Part shown: in pieces, positions 45,817-55,460 of the stretch
Layout of the letters: every line of letters starts with the position of its first letter
Position numbering within the stretch: position 1 is the stretch's first letter
NCBI GenBank assembly: GCA_043807765.1
Contig: JAZDFQ010000044.1
Location: 14,092 to 78,091, forward strand
Length of the DNA stretch: 64,000 bases
DNA from: Stygiobacter sp043807765
Lineage (GTDB): Bacteria > Bacteroidota > Ignavibacteria > Ignavibacteriales > Melioribacteraceae
Direction of reading: 5' to 3'
Position numbers and translations under genes: made by a program
Notes under the pieces: generated by a model
What the model was told of the DNA's origin: nothing
Databases searched by the model: none
Seen by the model: the letters and a program-made list of their open reading frames with translations, nothing else

Positions 45817-46281
45817 ATGAACTCGGAAAGAAAACTAATCCCCATCAAGTTTGAAGATCCATCTGTTTCAAGAAAGTTTTCTCATGAAGCATTGAATCAC
45901 GAATTAGAATTTGATTTGGATTATAATAATTGCGAAACTGAGGTTATCTCTTTAGGCAAATATATACGAGGTATTATTCGCATTTCAACTAAAAACACAG
46001 AAGAGCACCTTTTTACACCAAAGGACATGATATATTCAATAAATGAAATTGGTGAGTTTGTTGAGCGCGAGAGAATTGAAGACGAATTGATTGATAATTG
46101 GTTTTACGGTAGATTCGAATACACAAAGAGTATCAATGGAATAGATCGTTACATATTTAATCAGAACATTTGTTTTTATAAATACCATCATATTAAGTTG
46201 CACAAACTGGTTTCGGATCTCATCTATATAGAGTTAGATAAAAGCAGAACTGCTGATCTTAAAACAAAACACAGTCATTAA
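45817..46281 (+). CDS. Hypothetical protein
   Basis: A 154-residue soluble protein that I do not recognise. It has no signal peptide or membrane helix, is rich in charged and aromatic residues (ENELIDNWFYGRFEY-like centre), and has a single Cys pair spread over the sequence. It is 97 bp after the methyltransferase on the same strand, so it could be the last gene of the peptide-modification locus or an independent gene. Coding quality (codon pattern and a length of 154 without stops) looks real. The next 330 bp contain no other gene apart from the terminator at 46545. Confidence 0.55.
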   Translation: MNSERKLIPIKFEDPSVSRKFSHEALNHELEFDLDYNNCETEVISLGKYIRGIIRISTKNTEEHLFTPKDMIYSINEIGEFVERERIEDELIDNWFYGRFEYTKSINGIDRYIFNQNICFYKYHHIKLHKLVSDLIYIELDKSRTADLKTKHSH

Positions 46282-46544
46282 AATTTTGTGACCAAATTGC
46301 AGCAAACTTGTTTCAACCTCACAAGATTGCTCCGTTTACACAGAATATATCTAAATTCATGTTTTTCATTTATGTGCTGCGATTAAAGTGTTTATTTCAT
46401 TCTTTCAAATAATCCGCGCTTAAAAAAACAATTTCTAGTTAAGCTTTTTTTCTTACTGAAGTGAATTCGTCGAAGCTAGTTGATCGCTGCGTTTACTGTT
46501 AATAGAGAATTATAATAATCGAACTAAGCCAAAAATTGAAAATA

Positions 46545-46572
46545 GGAAGGTCACCATTCAAAGTGACCCTCC
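46545..46572. terminator. Bidirectional terminator between convergent transcripts
   Basis: A 10-bp stem with one G-T pair, ggaaggtcac (46545-46554) and gtgaccctcc (46563-46572), is flanked by T-rich DNA on the minus strand and by ttattatc on the plus strand. It lies between the plus-strand hypothetical gene and the minus-strand 30-residue peptide gene. Confidence 0.7.
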
Positions 46573-46612
46573 TTATTATCAATATTTTCATTAAGACAAT
46601 TTATTAATCTGT

Positions 46613-46705
46613 CTATACAAAATAGGTATAATGACATGCGTAAAGAGCAAGACCAATAGCAGTCAAGATTAATAACAAAAAGAGTGTAGCGCCTATCTTT
46701 TTCAT
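46613..46705 (-). CDS. 30-residue single-helix membrane peptide
   Basis: A very small gene reading MKKIGATLFLLLILTAIGLA then LYACHYTYFV: two Lys residues, one membrane helix, and a short tail with Cys and aromatic residues. It has a ribosome-binding site (AAAGGAAAGG) nine bases before the ATG, starts 35 bp after the large secreted-protein gene on the same strand, and is followed by a terminator at 46545-46572. It could be a membrane peptide or a bare signal sequence; the family is not recognised. Confidence 0.55.
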   Translation of the reverse strand: MKKIGATLFLLLILTAIGLALYACHYTYFV

Positions 46706-46740
46706 TTTGTTATACCTTTCCTTTTAGTTATTGGAAATTT

Positions 46741-49700
46741 CTATTTAATTAATATCATCTTTTTGGCTGCAATAAAATTGCTAGTAGTTATTCTATAAAT
46801 ATAAGTTCCGCTAGCTACTTTACTTCCGGCATTATCCATTCCATTCCATTCCAGCGAATGGTTCCCGGCTAACATTTCCTTATTAACTAATGATCTTACT
46901 TCCCTGCCAATCATATCATAGATTTTTATGTTTACGAAAGTATTTTGTGGAAGCGAATAAGAAATTTTAGTTGTAGGATTAAACGGATTGGGATAATTCT
47001 GCGATAACCCAAATCGAGTAGGAATAGCTTCTTTTTCTTCTATCGCAGTTACTGAATTATTTACTTTAAACTGACCGGTACCGGAATAGTAAGATGCATT
47101 TCCGGTTTCATCCAGTGAACGGACTTTCCAGAAATAGTCCTTTCCACCTATTAAACCATCAACTTGCATATTTGATTTATCAGTATTGAATTTTTTTGCA
47201 TTTTGGAAATCGGGATTATCGGCTACTTGAACTTCAAATATTGAGTTGGCAGTTGTTGCTGTTGGCAAGTACCAGAATAATTCTGGAGAAACAGTATTTA
47301 TTGTAACAGAATTTGTTGGACTACCGGTAACAGGTTGAACTACATAATTAATTGCAGCCATTGTAAACAATGCAGTAGCTGACCATGCAGATTTTGTAAC
47401 GCCATTAGTCGATCTTACTCTCCATGCATATTGTACTCCGCCAGTTAGCGAGGAAGTAAATGTATAAGACATGGTTGATGAAATTGCAAAAACATTATCA
47501 GCCGGCCAAGGATCGCTGGCAGGCACACATTGGATTTCATATGTTAATCCGCTTGCGTAAGTTCCTAAATACCAATTCAATGTTGGTGTCGTATACTCTG
47601 TTGGATTTCCAACAGGCCAGGACGCGAATGGTACAACCGGTCCTACGCCCGTATTGGATATCATTGTAAATAACGCAGTAGTTGACCATGCAGATTTTGT
47701 TACACCATTAGTGGATCTCACTCTCCATGCATATTGTACTCCGTTCGTTAACGCAGAAGTAAAAGTATAAGAGAGAGTTGATGAAGTTGCATATACATTA
47801 TCAGCAAGCCAAGGGTCGCTAGCCGGTACACATTGGATTTCATATGTCAATCCGGGAACGTATGTTCCTAAATACCAGTTCAATGTTGGTGTCGAATACT
47901 CAGTTGGATTCCCAATAGGCCAAGACGCAAATGGTACAACTGGAGCTCCACCTGAATTGGATACCATCGTAAATAACGCGGTAGTTGACCAAGCAGATTT
48001 TGTTACACCGTTAGTAGATCTTACTCTCCATGCATATTGCACTCCGTTCGTTAGTGCGGAAGTAAAAGTATAAGAGAGAGTTGATGAGGTTGCATATACA
48101 TTATCAGCCAGCCAAGGATCGCTAGCCGGTACACATTGGATTTCATAGGTTAATCCTGGAGCATATATTCCCAAATACCAATTCAATGTTGGTGTTGTAT
48201 ATACTGTTGGATTACCAACAGGCCAAGATGTTATTGGTACTACTGGCCCTCCAGCAGAATTAGATACCATAGTAAACAATGCGGTAGCCGACCACGCAGA
48301 TTTAGTAATACCATTAGTAGACCTAACTCTCCATGCATATTGTACACCGTTCGTTAATGAGGAAGTGAAAGTATAAGAGAGAGTTGATGATGTTGCATAT
48401 ACATTATCAGCCGGCCAAGGATCGCTAGCCGTTACACATTGAATTTCATAGGTTAGTCCTATTGCCGAAGTGCCCATATACCAATTTAATGTTGGTGTTA
48501 TATACACAGTTGGATTACCAACAGGCCAAGATGTTATTGGTACAACCGGTACTCCGGCTGAGTTGGCTACCATCGTAAATAGTGCAGTAGATGACCACTC
48601 AGATTTTGTTACTCCATTTGTTGATCTAACTCTCCACGCATATTGAACTCCGCTAGTTAGCGCGGAAGTAAAAGTATAAGACGTTGTTGATGAAGTTGCA
48701 TAAACATTATCAGCAAGCCAAGGATCGCTAGCAGGTACACATTGGATTTCATATGTCAATCCGGGAGCGTATGTTCCCAGATACCAATTCAATGTTGGTG
48801 TAGTATATACGGTTGGATTACCAACAGGCCATGAAGCAATTGGAATTGGTCCTTCTCTCACAACATTCAAATATTCATATGCACCAATATCAACAGTTGC
48901 GTCAAGAATTCTGTTATGCTCATCTAAATCAGTTGCGGTGTTCATCCAGACAGCGTTAAACCCTACATTAAGAAGAGTCGATGAACTTGACAAATGAAAA
49001 TCACTACCGCCGGCATTTACAAAAAGCGGATCGTCGGAAATATTTCCGGTTCCGGCGTAGAGAGGAGTAGTGCAGCTGTATGAAACACTGTTTCCGTGTC
49101 CTGAATCGATAATATAATTAGCACTACCGGAATTAGAATAAATAATAGAGTTCTCAACTATTCCATTGTTCCAAAGTCTAATTCCAGAGCCATCTGTTGC
49201 AGTATTATTTGTGATAGTACAATTCTGAACTGTTCCGCCGCTCCAAATATTTATTCCACCCCCGTGAGGCGTAGCAGTATTACCGGTAATTAAACAACCC
49301 CGAACAGTTCCATTAAAGCAGCGAACGCCGCCTCCCCAATCCGCAGTATTGTTTCTGATAATACAATTAATAACCATCCCGGAATTATTGAGTGCTATAC
49401 CGCCCCCATCTCTGGCAGCATTGTTCTCAATAATACAATTCTGAACAGTCCCATTGTCGCACTGAACACCTCCTCCGTAGCCTGAGAGGTTCCGTCCATT
49501 TGTTATTGTAAATCCATCAATGATAGCACTAGCATGATTAATAAAAAAGCAGCGAGTTGCGCTGTTTCCATCAATGGTTGTTAAGAGATAACCATTTGCA
49601 CTACTAATAGTTATTCCTTTTGTAACAGAAATATTGGCAGCAAGAGTATAAGTGCCGTCACCAACAAGAACAATATCGCCCGAACTTGCTGCATCTACTG

Positions 49701-49848
49701 CATCTTGAATGTTTGTTGCAGCTTTTGCCCATGTATCATAGGGGGCTGTACTACTTCCGCTTAAAGCCACATAAAAAGTGCTATAAGCAAAGTGATTGTT
49801 AAAGGAGATTAGTAATACCAGAATAAGAGGAATGAAGATTTTTTTCAT
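46741..49848 (-). CDS. Secreted beta-helix protein with five FN3-like repeats and T9SS sorting domain
   Basis: A 1035-residue cell-surface protein. The signal peptide (1-22) is followed by a right-handed parallel beta-helix (about 30-330) with repeated turns such as GGGVQCDNGTVQNCIIENNA, ending in DIGAYEYL as in choice-of-anchor Q proteins. Five near-identical FN3-like repeats of about 100 residues follow (WPVGNPTVYTTPTLNWYLG, QYAWRVRSTNGVTKSAWS), then a sixth diverged one (residues about 850-940). The end is a type IX sorting domain with QNYPNPFNPTTKISYSLP and KKMILIK. Expected to be exported through T9SS and bound to the surface; it may bind polysaccharide. The ligand is unknown. Confidence 0.88.
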   Translation of the reverse strand: MKKIFIPLILVLLISFNNHFAYSTFYVALSGSSTAPYDTWAKAATNIQDAVDAASSGDIVLVGDGTYTLAANISVTKGITISSANGYLLTTIDGNSATRCFFINHASAIIDGFTITNGRNLSGYGGGVQCDNGTVQNCIIENNAARDGGGIALNNSGMVINCIIRNNTADWGGGVRCFNGTVRGCLITGNTATPHGGGINIWSGGTVQNCTITNNTATDGSGIRLWNNGIVENSIIYSNSGSANYIIDSGHGNSVSYSCTTPLYAGTGNISDDPLFVNAGGSDFHLSSSSTLLNVGFNAVWMNTATDLDEHNRILDATVDIGAYEYLNVVREGPIPIASWPVGNPTVYTTPTLNWYLGTYAPGLTYEIQCVPASDPWLADNVYATSSTTSYTFTSALTSGVQYAWRVRSTNGVTKSEWSSTALFTMVANSAGVPVVPITSWPVGNPTVYITPTLNWYMGTSAIGLTYEIQCVTASDPWPADNVYATSSTLSYTFTSSLTNGVQYAWRVRSTNGITKSAWSATALFTMVSNSAGGPVVPITSWPVGNPTVYTTPTLNWYLGIYAPGLTYEIQCVPASDPWLADNVYATSSTLSYTFTSALTNGVQYAWRVRSTNGVTKSAWSTTALFTMVSNSGGAPVVPFASWPIGNPTEYSTPTLNWYLGTYVPGLTYEIQCVPASDPWLADNVYATSSTLSYTFTSALTNGVQYAWRVRSTNGVTKSAWSTTALFTMISNTGVGPVVPFASWPVGNPTEYTTPTLNWYLGTYASGLTYEIQCVPASDPWPADNVFAISSTMSYTFTSSLTGGVQYAWRVRSTNGVTKSAWSATALFTMAAINYVVQPVTGSPTNSVTINTVSPELFWYLPTATTANSIFEVQVADNPDFQNAKKFNTDKSNMQVDGLIGGKDYFWKVRSLDETGNASYYSGTGQFKVNNSVTAIEEKEAIPTRFGLSQNYPNPFNPTTKISYSLPQNTFVNIKIYDMIGREVRSLVNKEMLAGNHSLEWNGMDNAGSKVASGTYIYRITTSNFIAAKKMILIK
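47345..48850. repeat. Five tandem repeats of about 300 bp inside the beta-helix protein gene
   Basis: DNA repeat region coding for the FN3-like modules. The marker ggttggatt(t/a)ccaacaggcca occurs at about 47602, 47905, 48205, 48505 and 48811, a period of about 300-303 bp. Copies are very similar at DNA level, indicating recent expansion and a likely site of copy-number change or assembly collapse. Confidence 0.85.
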
Positions 49849-50993
49849 ATCTACTCCACTTAGTTAATTGAATTCTCTTTAAAAATGTTGAGTTTCACTT
49901 TCTCATAATTTTTTCTCGTATATGAAAATGAAATTGTTCAGATCCGGGTGAAAACTATTACCTGAATACTTCTTCTCTTAAATAACTATTGAGACAAAAG
50001 CATGATTTTACACCTTCGTGCTAAAGCCTTGTTATTAGAGGAGCGAAACTTATTTGACTTCGATATTTTTATTGGATTACTCGCTATCCAGCCTCTCTTA
50101 AAAATGATTAACTAAATAATTCGTCAATTCAAATGCCACGCATTTGTTCCTTTTTAGATCAGATTCTATGATTTAGATTAATGCGATTTCTCTATTTGAG
50201 ATATTGAGTTTAAACGAGGCAGTTTAAACGGATAGAGACGTTCGGCTATCTCTTACATCATTGGAAAGAGAAAGTGGGTTCTTTATAAACGATGCGTTTA
50301 AACCAAAGAATTAATTTGGTGTGGATGTTCTTGTTTAGTTCGTTGTATTGATTTGCTCTTTTTGCATATAGCTACTCATTACTCTATCTGCATGAAAACT
50401 AAATTCATTGGGTAATCGCTATTTTGACACTTCGTAAATTAAATGGAACGCAGTGAAATGAAGAATCTCAATTTTAATTCAAAACGCGATTTATGGATTC
50501 TTCTCGCGCCGTTGGCGGGATCAGACTGACAATTGCTAATACAAATACGTAAGATGAGTTATTCAAAAGTTTCTGATAATTATTAAACCGGAAATCGTTA
50601 TCAAATGGCTATCATAGGCTTTAATTTATACTGAAGATGGAAATGGAAGTGTAGGCATCCCGATTCGGGTTCAAAATAAAATTTTACAAATGTTAGCTTG
50701 TAACGGAGAATATCTAACTCTGCGCAAGATGATTCATATTCAATGAAATAGGCATGTTGAAAATTGCTATGACCAAAAAATGACCAACTTTTCATATTTC
50801 AATTTATAGTAAACAAAGCAGCATTTGCCTTAAAAAGCAGAGAATCATTCGTTTGAATCAATTAACCCTACTACAACAAACTTAACTGTTTGAAGAAGAT
50901 GCAAGGGCTTCGCTTTTAAATGAAAAATTTCTCCGTTCATTTAAAGTAAATTATCCTTAAATTTTAATCATACATCAGTAATTTATGTGATGA
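49849..50993. other. 1.1-kb stretch without recognisable gene
   Basis: No reading frame here looks coding. I see small inverted arms (gtttaaacgaggcagtttaaac near 50208-50230), a GC-rich patch ttctcgcgccgttggcggg near 50500, and near 50707 a phrase actctgcgcaagatgattca that resembles the right end of the element at 25320-25453. These may be remains of mobile elements at the border of the restriction locus. Confidence 0.4.
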
Positions 50994-53747
50994 ATGAGTT
51001 TCTCTGGAAAAGGTATCAGCGAAAATCAAACACGCTATTCATTAATTGATCCTCAATTAATCAAAGCGGGGTGGAATTTAGATGACCGGACTCAAGTTAA
51101 ATTTGAGTTCCCGGTTACTAATTATGATAAAACAATTGTAAAAGGTTTTACTGATTATTGTCTTTATAGACCTAAGGGGGAAGTAATTGCTGTTGTAGAA
51201 GCAAAGCGAACAAGCAGAGACCCTCGTGTTGGTAAAGAACAAGCTCTTGAATACGCTATCGAAATCCAAAACTCTCAATCTTTCAGACCATTCATATTCC
51301 TTGCTAACGGCGATGATATTTTCTTTTGGGATAGCGAACATTGTGCCGAAAGGCATGTTGCCGGATTTTATTCGTTAGCTAATCTTGAACGATTACTACA
51401 TTTGAAGAGAAACTGCAAACCATTAAACACTGTTCAGATAAAAGAAAGTATTGTAAACCGCAGTTATCAGATTGAAGCTATACGCAGAGTTGGCGAAACA
51501 CTAGAGATTAAAAAGAAGCGCAAGGCATTGCTGGTAGTGGCAACCGGTACCGGAAAGACTCGCACTACTATGGCATTAATTGACGTGCTGCTAAGAGCAA
51601 ACTATGCCCAAAAGATATTATTCTTAGCTGATAGAGATAGTTTGGTTGAGCAAGCTTTAACAGATGGCTTTAAAACTCACCTACCACATGAATCTCGCGG
51701 AAGAATTAGAACTTATGATATTCCTACAGAAGCCAGAGTATTCGTCTCAACACTACAGACACTTGAGATTTGCTATAATCAATTTACTCCGGCAGAGTTT
51801 GATGTAATAATAGCAGATGAATGTCACCGCTCCATCTATAACAAGTTTACCGATGTATTAGCTTACTTCGATGCTGTGCAAATAGGATTAACAGCTACTC
51901 CGGCAGAAATGATTGAGCGGGATACATTTAAGTTCTTTGATTGCGAAGGAAAGACTCCAACATTTCTTTACACGTTCGATGAAGCTGTTCAAGATGAATA
52001 TTTAGTTGACTACAATGTTTACTCTGCTCAAACTAGATTCCAACGCAGAGGTATTAAAGGAGTTGATCTAACCGAGGAAGAAAAAGAAAGTCTGAGAGAA
52101 AAAGGAATTGATCCGGACAATTTAGATTTTGAAGGTACCGACTTAGAACGAAAAGTAACCAACAAAGATACTTTGCATGCTCAGTGGGAAGAATTCATGG
52201 AGTATGCGTTAACTGATAAAGCCGGGCAGCTTCCGGGTAAATCTATAGTCTTTGCAATTACCCATAAACACGCAATGAGATTAGCTGAGACATTTAACGA
52301 AATGTATCCTCACCATGAAGGAAAATTAGTACAAGTAATTGATTCGAAGATGGAGAGAGCAGATAAGCTGCTGAACAAGTTCAAGAAAGAAAGCCTTCCA
52401 AGAATCGCTATATCGGTTGATATGCTTGATACCGGTGTGGATATTCCGGAGTTAGTGAATCTGGCATTCATGAAGCCGGTGAACTCGAACATTAAATTCT
52501 GGCAAATGATTGGCAGAGGCACAAGAAGTAATGAAGCTTGTAGAAATTTCGATTGGCTGCCTAATGGTAAGAAAGAAAGATTTTTGATTGTTGACTACTG
52601 GGAAAATTTTGAAACTATTAGAAAAGATGATACTAACAAACAAATTCCTATTCTGGTTACAATATTTAACAACCGCTTGAACAAACTTTTAATTCTGCTC
52701 GGCGATCAGACCAGCGAGGATGCAAAGCGAATAATTTCAGAGTTAAGAAGCCAGATTGCATGTATCCCGTTGGAATCATTCTCTGTTAAGAAAGTTTTCA
52801 AAGAAGTAAAAGAAGCATGGGAAGATGATTTCTGGAGCTACATAACTGTAAATAAACTTGAGTTTCTGAAGCTAAAAGTTGCGCCGTTGTTGCGTTTTGT
52901 TTCCGGAGTTAATTCCGATGAAGCTTTCTTTACAAACAAAATGGAAAAATGCGGACTATTACTCTTGCAGAGAAGAAATAATGAAGCAACAATTGACGCA
53001 ATAAAAGAAGATGTATCTCTACTTCCAACTAATCTTTCGCAAGTTGGCGAACATATCATTCATGTAAATGAAGCTTTATCTAGCGAGTTCTGCAAAAACC
53101 AAACTCTAGCAAAGATTGATGAAAAGAAAGTTCTTTTAGCACCGCTAATGAAATACAAACGCGAGAAACCTTCTCTCATATTTGAATTGGGACTCGACGA
53201 TTTTATTGAAGCCCGTAAGTGGGTGATTGTAAGAAAGGATAACGAAAAAGTTTATGTTGAAGAATACCGGAAGCGAGTGGAAGAAAGGATTCTGAAGCTT
53301 GCAAATGAGCACCCAACAATACTTAAACTGAAGAATAAAGAAGAAGTTGGAATAGACGCTCTTATTGATCTTGAAAAAACACTAGAACAAGAATTCAACA
53401 CCGATGAGCTTTCCTTAGATGAACAAAACATGCTAAAAGCCTACGGAATACGTGCCGGTAATTTTGTTGATTTCTTAAAGCACATACTCAATCTGGAGAC
53501 TCTGCCTACTTACGAAACAATTATTAGAAAGTCTTTCGACTCATTTATCATTGAGCATAATTACAATTCCGATCAATCCCGCTTTTTACGTGCAGTACAG
53601 AACTTTTTTATTCAACATCATAAGCTAGAACCGGCAGATCTTTACGAACCACCGTTTACAAACTTTGGTGTGAATGCTGTTGAAAAGTTATTTAGCGAAG
53701 AGGAAGTAAAAGAACTGGTTGAGTTGACAAAGAAATTTGTAGCATAA
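50994..53747 (+). CDS. hsdR: Type I restriction enzyme, endonuclease/translocase subunit R
   Basis: A 917-residue motor and nuclease subunit. The N-terminal nuclease domain has the PD-(D/E)XK-like residues in DYCLYRPKGEVIAVVEAKR (about 53-72). The superfamily 2 helicase part has Walker A VATGTGKTRTT (about 181-191), motif II ADECHRS (about 272), LTATPAE, and motif VI QMIGRGTRSNE (about 505). The C-terminal region resembles the EcoEI R subunit C-terminal domain that contacts the methylase. hsdM (55445) and hsdS (60180) lie downstream but are separated by other genes. The first ATG used overlaps an out-of-frame ATG four bases earlier. All key motifs are intact. Confidence 0.93.
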   Translation: MSFSGKGISENQTRYSLIDPQLIKAGWNLDDRTQVKFEFPVTNYDKTIVKGFTDYCLYRPKGEVIAVVEAKRTSRDPRVGKEQALEYAIEIQNSQSFRPFIFLANGDDIFFWDSEHCAERHVAGFYSLANLERLLHLKRNCKPLNTVQIKESIVNRSYQIEAIRRVGETLEIKKKRKALLVVATGTGKTRTTMALIDVLLRANYAQKILFLADRDSLVEQALTDGFKTHLPHESRGRIRTYDIPTEARVFVSTLQTLEICYNQFTPAEFDVIIADECHRSIYNKFTDVLAYFDAVQIGLTATPAEMIERDTFKFFDCEGKTPTFLYTFDEAVQDEYLVDYNVYSAQTRFQRRGIKGVDLTEEEKESLREKGIDPDNLDFEGTDLERKVTNKDTLHAQWEEFMEYALTDKAGQLPGKSIVFAITHKHAMRLAETFNEMYPHHEGKLVQVIDSKMERADKLLNKFKKESLPRIAISVDMLDTGVDIPELVNLAFMKPVNSNIKFWQMIGRGTRSNEACRNFDWLPNGKKERFLIVDYWENFETIRKDDTNKQIPILVTIFNNRLNKLLILLGDQTSEDAKRIISELRSQIACIPLESFSVKKVFKEVKEAWEDDFWSYITVNKLEFLKLKVAPLLRFVSGVNSDEAFFTNKMEKCGLLLLQRRNNEATIDAIKEDVSLLPTNLSQVGEHIIHVNEALSSEFCKNQTLAKIDEKKVLLAPLMKYKREKPSLIFELGLDDFIEARKWVIVRKDNEKVYVEEYRKRVEERILKLANEHPTILKLKNKEEVGIDALIDLEKTLEQEFNTDELSLDEQNMLKAYGIRAGNFVDFLKHILNLETLPTYETIIRKSFDSFIIEHNYNSDQSRFLRAVQNFFIQHHKLEPADLYEPPFTNFGVNAVEKLFSEEEVKELVELTKKFVA

Positions 53748-53760
53748 TTAAGGAGGGGCA

Positions 53761-54612
53761 ATGAAAAAGAATTTTAATCCAATTATTGAAGTTGAAGATG
53801 ACGGATTATTCATTCATGATGGGCATATTTGGTCAGAGGATAAATACAAATTAGTTGGTGGTTACTGTGACATTTTTACTCGCGGGATAAGAAGGGTCTG
53901 GGATAAATTAGTTTACATAGATTTATTTTCTGGACCGGGTTATTGCCGGATTAAAGAATCTGGAAGAATACTCAAGTCTTCACCATTAATTGCACTTTCT
54001 TTGCCTTTCACTTTTGATAAATATATTTTTTGTGATACAGACCAGAATTCAACAGAAGCTCTTGCTAAACGTGTAGCAAAATACCATCCAGAGAAAAGCG
54101 TTGTTTGTATTAATGCAGATGTAAATGTCGAAATAGAAAGTGTTAAACAACATATACCTAAGCATGGAAATGGGACTAAAGTACTAACCTTTTGTTTTAT
54201 TGATCCGTACGATCTAAATATACATTATGATACAATACGTACTCTGACTGAAAACAAATTCATAGATGTACTTATCTTGCAAGCATATTTCATGGATGCA
54301 AATCGCAATTATGAGAATTACATAAAAGATGATAATGAAAAAATCTCGAAATATTTAGGTTGTCAAGATTGGAGAGATGATTTTCAAACATCGGAGTATT
54401 TTCCAAATGACTTCGTTTCGTATTTAGTTAATGAATATGACAATAAAATGAAAAGTTTGAAATATTTAGAACCTTGCAGAAGTAGCATCAAAATACCACA
54501 AAAGAACGTCAAACTTTACTATCTTTCCTTTTACTCAAGACATCCACTTGGTAATGATTTCTTTCAAAAAGTACAAGCTTATTCAACGGATCAACTTAAC
54601 TTGGGATTTTAG
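53761..54612 (+). CDS. tcmP: Three-Cys-motif partner protein TcmP
   Basis: A 283-residue protein of the TcmP family, recognised by HDGHIWSEDKYKLVGGYCDIF at the start, YIDLFSGPGYCRIKESG (about 57-73), IFCDTDQNS and CFIDPYDLNIHYDTIRTL. It has a Rossmann-like, methyltransferase-type core. Known members are nearly always next to a three-Cys-motif protein such as the one that follows after 2 bp. The function of the pair is not established. An AGGAGGGG ribosome-binding site precedes the ATG. It is 13 bp after hsdR and inside the restriction operon. Confidence 0.88.
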   Translation: MKKNFNPIIEVEDDGLFIHDGHIWSEDKYKLVGGYCDIFTRGIRRVWDKLVYIDLFSGPGYCRIKESGRILKSSPLIALSLPFTFDKYIFCDTDQNSTEALAKRVAKYHPEKSVVCINADVNVEIESVKQHIPKHGNGTKVLTFCFIDPYDLNIHYDTIRTLTENKFIDVLILQAYFMDANRNYENYIKDDNEKISKYLGCQDWRDDFQTSEYFPNDFVSYLVNEYDNKMKSLKYLEPCRSSIKIPQKNVKLYYLSFYSRHPLGNDFFQKVQAYSTDQLNLGF

Positions 54613-54614
54613 TT

Positions 54615-55334
54615 ATGTCTAAAACAAGAATTGAATGGACCGAGATGTCTTGGAATCCAACAACTGGTTGTAATAAAATATCTGCTGGATGTAAGTTTTG
54701 TTATGCTGAAGTTATGGCTCGTCGCTTAAATGCTATGGGATTGCCTAAGTACAAAAACAGTTTCAAATTAACTCTCCACGAGGATGATTTACGAACTCCA
54801 TACACATGGAAAAAACCACGTATAGTTTTCGTTAATTCTATGAGCGATTTATTTCATAAAGATATTCCACTTGAGTTCATTAAGAAGGTGTTTAAGGTGA
54901 TGAACGAGAATCCACAACATGTTTTTCAGATATTAACAAAAAGAGCAGACATTTTGTTAAAGTACGAAAAACAACTTAAGTGGACTCACAATATCTGGAT
55001 GGGTGTTTCTGTCGAAAATGAAAAAGTGATGGATAGAATAGATTTACTTAGCAAGATGCACGCAAGAACAAAATTCTTATCATGTGAACCATTGATTGGT
55101 CCTCTTCCAAAACTAAATTTGAAAAATATAGATTGGGTAATTGTCGGTGGTGAAAGTGGTAGATCTCCACGACCAATGGAACCAGAATGGGTGCTAGATA
55201 TACTTAACAAATGTGAAGAAAGCGGAGTAGAATTTTTCTTTAAGCAATGGGGCGGAAAAAGTAAAAAGAAAACTGGCAGAAAGCTCAATGGAAAATTCTA
55301 TAATGGAATGCCAAAAGTTGCAATCGAAAAATAA
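54615..55334 (+). CDS. DUF5131 (phage Gp37/Gp68-like) three-Cys-motif protein
   Basis: A 239-residue protein with the family start TRIEWTEMSWNPTTGCNKIS and three cysteines Cys19, Cys26 and Cys29 (GCxxxxxxCxxCYAE), a possible Fe-S or zinc site like that of radical SAM-related proteins. Further family phrases are VFVNSMSDLFHKDIP, QILTKRAD, WMGVSVEN, FLSCEPLIGPL and VIVGGESGRSPRPM, ending FFFKQWGG. It starts 2 bp after TcmP, its usual partner. The pair is found in phages and defence loci; no activity is established. Confidence 0.9.
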   Translation: MSKTRIEWTEMSWNPTTGCNKISAGCKFCYAEVMARRLNAMGLPKYKNSFKLTLHEDDLRTPYTWKKPRIVFVNSMSDLFHKDIPLEFIKKVFKVMNENPQHVFQILTKRADILLKYEKQLKWTHNIWMGVSVENEKVMDRIDLLSKMHARTKFLSCEPLIGPLPKLNLKNIDWVIVGGESGRSPRPMEPEWVLDILNKCEESGVEFFFKQWGGKSKKKTGRKLNGKFYNGMPKVAIEK

Positions 55335-55351
55335 TGAATTAACAAAAACCC

Positions 55352-55460
55352 ATGCTAACCTCCTCAAAAAAATAAAATTAACTCTACCCCTAACCCCTTC
55401 TCTTACAAGAGAAGGGGAACAAGGGGATGAGTTCGGAAAACTAAATGCTAACCTCCTCAA
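55352..55460. repeat. Hairpin repeat flanked by 16-bp direct repeats at the hsdM start
   Basis: The 16-bp sequence atgctaacctcctcaa occurs at 55352-55367 and again at 55445-55460, where its ATG starts hsdM. Between the copies is a hairpin (ccccttctct at 55394-55403 with agagaagggg at 55408-55417), followed by a tail ending in atgagttcgg. The first copy of the hsdM start is now followed by a stop after seven codons. The same hairpin type occurs at 60126-60170. It looks like insertion of a small repeat with duplication of the gene start. Confidence 0.68.

Noticed and set aside
47345..48850. CRISPR-like array
   Set aside because: The repeats are about 300 bp and coding (FN3-like modules), not short repeats with unique spacers.
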